Positions 60,570 to 64,000 of a DNA stretch of 64,000 nucleotides are shown in pieces. The stretch covers positions 87,866,905 through 87,930,904 of the forward strand of contig NC_054702.1 in the NCBI RefSeq assembly GCF_016097555.1, read 5' to 3'. Made by a program: the position numbers and the translations under genes. Under the pieces are notes generated by a model. It did not search any database, had not been told where the DNA came from, and was given only the letters and a program-made list of their open reading frames with translations. The DNA is from Gigantopelta aegis (Eukaryota > Mollusca > Gastropoda > Neomphalida > Peltospiridae). Within the stretch, counting starts at the first letter, position 1, and each line of letters opens with the position of its first letter.

Positions 60570-60885
60570 TGTTTCACATCCATAATAACAATTACTAAAT
60601 ATGAAATATCAATTTTAACATACTAATATCAAATATTATGAGTCGTCACTCAAATGGCATCAGTGTGTTAACCCAATAATGATTTTGATCACATCCATAG
60701 TAACAATTACTAATATGACATCATCAATTTCAACACACTAATATCAAATATTACGAGTTGTCACTCAGATGAAATCAACATTCTTGCCCAACTGGTTTTG
60801 ATCACATTCATAGTAACAATTACTAATATGAAATATCAACACACTAATATCAAATATTATGAGTTGTCACTCAGGTGCTGGTCCA
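60570..60885. repeat. Tandem repeat, unit about 112-117 bp, three copies
   Basis: CACATCCATAGTAACAATTA-type starts occur at about 60574, 60691 and 60803. Each is followed by ACACACTAATATCAAATATT and GAGTTGTCACTCAG. Confidence 0.9.
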
Positions 60886-61016
60886 ATATTGATTTTGGTC
60901 AGAACAGTCGTAGTGAGAATTCCCTGTCATTAATGAAGACTGTTGATAGTAAACACCAGTGACTAGCTATCAGCATTTCGTTTCATTTGTAGTTATTTTC
61001 TTGCTTCTATCAAATT

Positions 61017-61385
61017 AAGGTTGAAGCATGCTGCTAGTTCAGGACAGTGGGTTAGTGGTTAATGAGAGAGAAGTCAGTGTAGTGGCTTACCCACAGAGTC
61101 AATAAACTTGCTCTGGGTGGTGTCATAGTTAAGCCATTGAACTATAGGCTGGTAGGTACAAGGTTCGCAGCTCGATACTGGCTCAAACCCAGAGCAAGTT
61201 ATTAAGGGCTCAGTGGATAGGTGTAAGGCCACTACACCCTCTTCTCTCTCACTAACTACTAACCAACTAACAACTCACTCACTGTCCTGGACAGACAGCC
61301 CAGATAGATGAGGTGTGTGCCCAGGACAGCATGCTTGAACCTTAATTGGACATAAGTACGAAAATAAGTTGAAATGAAATGAATG
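61017..61385. mobile_element. SINE (GAAATGAAATG tail) with an inverted partial copy fused head to head
   Basis: The plus-strand copy has a tRNA-like head (GGCTGGTAGGTACAAGGTTC at about 61149), the body CCCAGAGCAAGTT...CCACTACACCCTCTTCTC and the tail TTGAAATGAAATGAATGAAA. To its left, 61017-61115 is the reverse complement of the same body (GGACAGTGGGTTAGTGG, ACTTGCTCTGGGT), so about 100 bp can pair around the head as a hairpin. Confidence 0.8.
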
Positions 61386-63649
61386 AAAGTAGAATGCCAT
61401 CTGGTTGTAAATGAACTCATAATTTAACTCGTTTCAGAGTACTACGTCTGTTATATTCATTGTATGCAAGTCCCTTTAATTAAAACTGTGATTTTATTTT
61501 AAAAATTATATAGTCATTAACAAATACTTTAACAATTAACAGGTGCATGTGCTAGAAATTATGCAGCAAGTGTCTAGACTATGATGAGTGCAGTTTTAGG
61601 GGGTGGGGGGTTCAGGTTATACTCGCCAGGAAAATATATTTTAAAACAAAAATTGTTTTGAGTAGGGTGCCAACTACTAAAACTCCTTGACACATACACC
61701 TGAGTGATCCATGTTACCATTTCATTTTATATTTTTGTTCCTGAGTTAACAATATACCAGTATGGATATTAATTCAATGGCAACAAAAAATCATTTGAAT
61801 TACAAATTATATTAAAAAGTTTTTAATAATAATAAATAAATAGGGCCTAAAAATGATTGCAGACTGACTTATTAGTTTAACTTTATAAAAATTAATTACA
61901 TCTTTTAGAATGAAAGAAATTTTAATGAATCAAGCAGATAACACCATGAATACATTGTACGAGTTTTAAATACACTTCACACACATAATATATCAAAATT
62001 AATACTCGGTGATTTTGCAACATGCTTCTAGAAAAAGGCACAAATACAAATATAGATTTTTCAGTTTTTGTATATCACATAGCTTTCATTGGATAATGGT
62101 GATAGACCTGAAAATGACTGAATCATGATAAAAATCGAAAGAATTAACCAAACATGCTAAAGCTATTATAATAAAGCAACACAAAATCTAAAAAAAACTA
62201 ATCAAATAATAAAAATCACAAGAATTGATAAAACAAATAATTCTGAGCTCAGTATAAAACAACAAATAGTAATATAACAGTGACTATTGTAATATGGAAT
62301 CCTTTTTAGTTATAATGAGAAAAACATAATGAAACTCAATGCATGATCAAATGCTTGAACCAAGCACAAAACAAGTACCTAGAAGGATATGCAAACAGAC
62401 GTCACATACAATAACTGAACAGAAAGTGTAAAAAGAAAACCATAATGAAAACTAATGGAATTCGTAAAATTTTCAACCCTGTACAAAATAACTGGATGGA
62501 TATGGTAATGGTACAGTGTAATAGAAGTATGGTAATAAATAAATAAATACACTGCTAACATTTTGCTACAATATTTTCAGTCAGGAATGTGATAATAATC
62601 TTTATTAAATGATTTATATATCGATGATAATTATGCACATAGCTGCAAATAAAATGGCTAGAAACCATTTGTGGTCAACACATATGATATGGCTACTGAG
62701 GTACCATGGTGAGGAACCTAATAATGATTCTAGACATGGACACACTCTATACATGTCAATATCAGAGTAATGTTCAGGAACGTTTGTCCTCGACACAGCT
62801 TCTAACAAGTGGCTGGGTCAGGGACAGAATAATTCTAAGAATGACATCACAATTTTGTAAGCTCACACATTGGGTTAAACTGTCAAACACTTGAAATGCA
62901 TGTAAGTTGAGCAATGAAACTTCTGTCTGTAATAAAACAAATGTCTGACATAAATCCAGAGATTCATTGGCATTTGACGATCACAGAACTGAACGTATTG
63001 TCTGCATATAAAAAAGCCAATGTACGGCTTCAGTCTTCAGTCATGGGGACAACAATATATCTACAGTTCATGATGACTCTTTCTGTGAAAATAAAATAAT
63101 AATAATAATTAAAATAACAATAATAATTTTAAAAAAAATATATATATATATGAAAAGATTTTTTAATAAATCATAATTAGTAACAACTAAATTTGTATTC
63201 TTCATATCACATTTTATATATAGGTTGTTGACAATACTTACATTTGATGTCAGATGTTTCTGTATTGAGATACATACAAATTTTACTAATCTTTTTTGGG
63301 GGTGGGTGAGTGTGTTTTGTTTGGATTTTTTTTTTTTTTTTTTAAATGCATAACAAGCAAAAGTATAGCCTTCCATCACTAGGCCTGTCTAAAATACATA
63401 AATGTATGGTTATTAAATTCGGTTCCATATTGGCTATGTTATATATCCAAGGGCTAATACAACTGTTCAAGAACCTATAACAAGGCCAATATGAAAAAAA
63501 TATTTAATGAAATGTTTTTTAATTAATTTATTGGAAGAGAGAAGACATTTTACAGCAACTGAAATTATAATTCGCATTTGAAGCTTATCATTAGATTTTT
63601 TTGTTTGTTCTTGAGATCAGAGTTGAAAAAACTAAATTAAAATACTTAC
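61386..63649. other. AT-rich DNA, probable intron
   Basis: Lies between candidate exon A and the SINE pair. Contains a G tract near 61603-61610, an (ATA)n-like run near 63095-63155 and a T tract near 63327-63343. A minus-strand open stretch at 62808-62614 has no good donor and no recognisable domain. Confidence 0.35.
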
Positions 63650-63745
63650 AGGGAAAGGAACATCATCGATACAAAAGTGTGAGAGGGGTAACCTGGAGAA
63701 TCGTATACGAACGATATCCGCTACTTCAGCAATCAGTCTCAATGC
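63650..63745 (-). CDS. Exon of an unidentified minus-strand gene (candidate exon A)
   Basis: Acceptor AAATCTTTTTTATAG and a perfect donor CCCT|GTAAGTA bound 96 bases, exactly 32 codons in phase 0/0. The frame reads ALRLIAEVADIVRIRFSRLP then LSHFCIDDVPFP. Third-position GC and codon choice differ from the AT-rich surroundings. I do not recognise the family. The upstream exons would lie beyond the right end of the window. The exon is compatible in phase with the candidate exon at 55225-55141. Confidence 0.6.
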
Positions 63746-64000
63746 CTATAAAAAAGATTTAAAGACATGTTTGTAAAGTTACAAGTGACACCATTCATGT
63801 GTAAACAGAACAAAGAGTCTTATACATAATTTTTAATACTCAAATAATTTATTTACCGGGTAAAACCCAATATTCCAGTTATCTGCTGGAGAAACGAGTG
63901 TCAAAATATTTGGATATAAAAGGTAAATATTGACAGTTAATTTCTTTTCCAAATATACTGTTATGTTAACACACACTGTCTAACTTTCAATTCAATCATT

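Overview
The window is non-coding-rich, AT-rich eukaryotic nuclear DNA. It has spliced genes with GT-AG introns, an intron of about 27 kb, many microsatellites and dense layers of short transposons. Several tRNA-derived SINEs carry a core I associate with marine molluscs (motifs GATCCCTTGCTGCTAAT, CCCACAGACAGGATAG, TTGACATCCAATAGCCGATG), so a mollusc, probably gastropod or bivalve, is the best guess. That placement rests on recall of repeat families, not on a search.

The one gene I recognise securely is a reticulon on the minus strand. Seven coding exons (43936-43483, 16182-15975, 14157-14019, 13445-13376, 12349-12303, 11530-11472, 10747-10699) join in phase to a 341-residue protein: an acidic, Pro/Ser/Glu-rich N-terminal exon followed by a complete reticulon homology domain of 190 residues with two long hydrophobic hairpins. 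The last five residues fit a K-x-K-x-x ER-retrieval signal. A compact promoter-like patch with CRE-, NRF1- and ETS-like sites lies just upstream of the start (about 44040-44110). The 3' side (about 7000-10698) is AT-rich, nearly free of repeats, and probably holds a long 3' UTR.

To the right, a second minus-strand gene is suggested by three phase-compatible exons (63745-63650, 55225-55141, 46624-46506 with a stop). I could not identify its product. If the model holds, this gene lies upstream of and tandem with the reticulon gene.

Almost everything else is mobile DNA. Four elements have CAG/CTG- or TAG-type hAT-like ends, or related inverted ends, with perfect 8-bp target duplications (11827-12130, 22821-23797, 31755-32457, 41547-42935). 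There are also a 1.4-kb near-perfect palindrome (2054-3462), a DIRS-like retrotransposon relic cut by a SINE (about 4100-6200), a 1.6-kb GC-rich retroposon with a basic ORF and a TATC tail (34958-36567), three or more SINE families with target duplications, pogo-like MITEs, TTAA-ended MITEs and several tandem arrays. Many are nested, so insertion order can be read directly.

I found no tRNA or rRNA gene, no CRISPR array and no clear new molecular system. The observations most worth following up are a 108-bp duplication that copied the splice acceptor of the first reticulon-domain exon, the palindrome, the ORF-bearing retroposon, and the unidentified three-exon gene.
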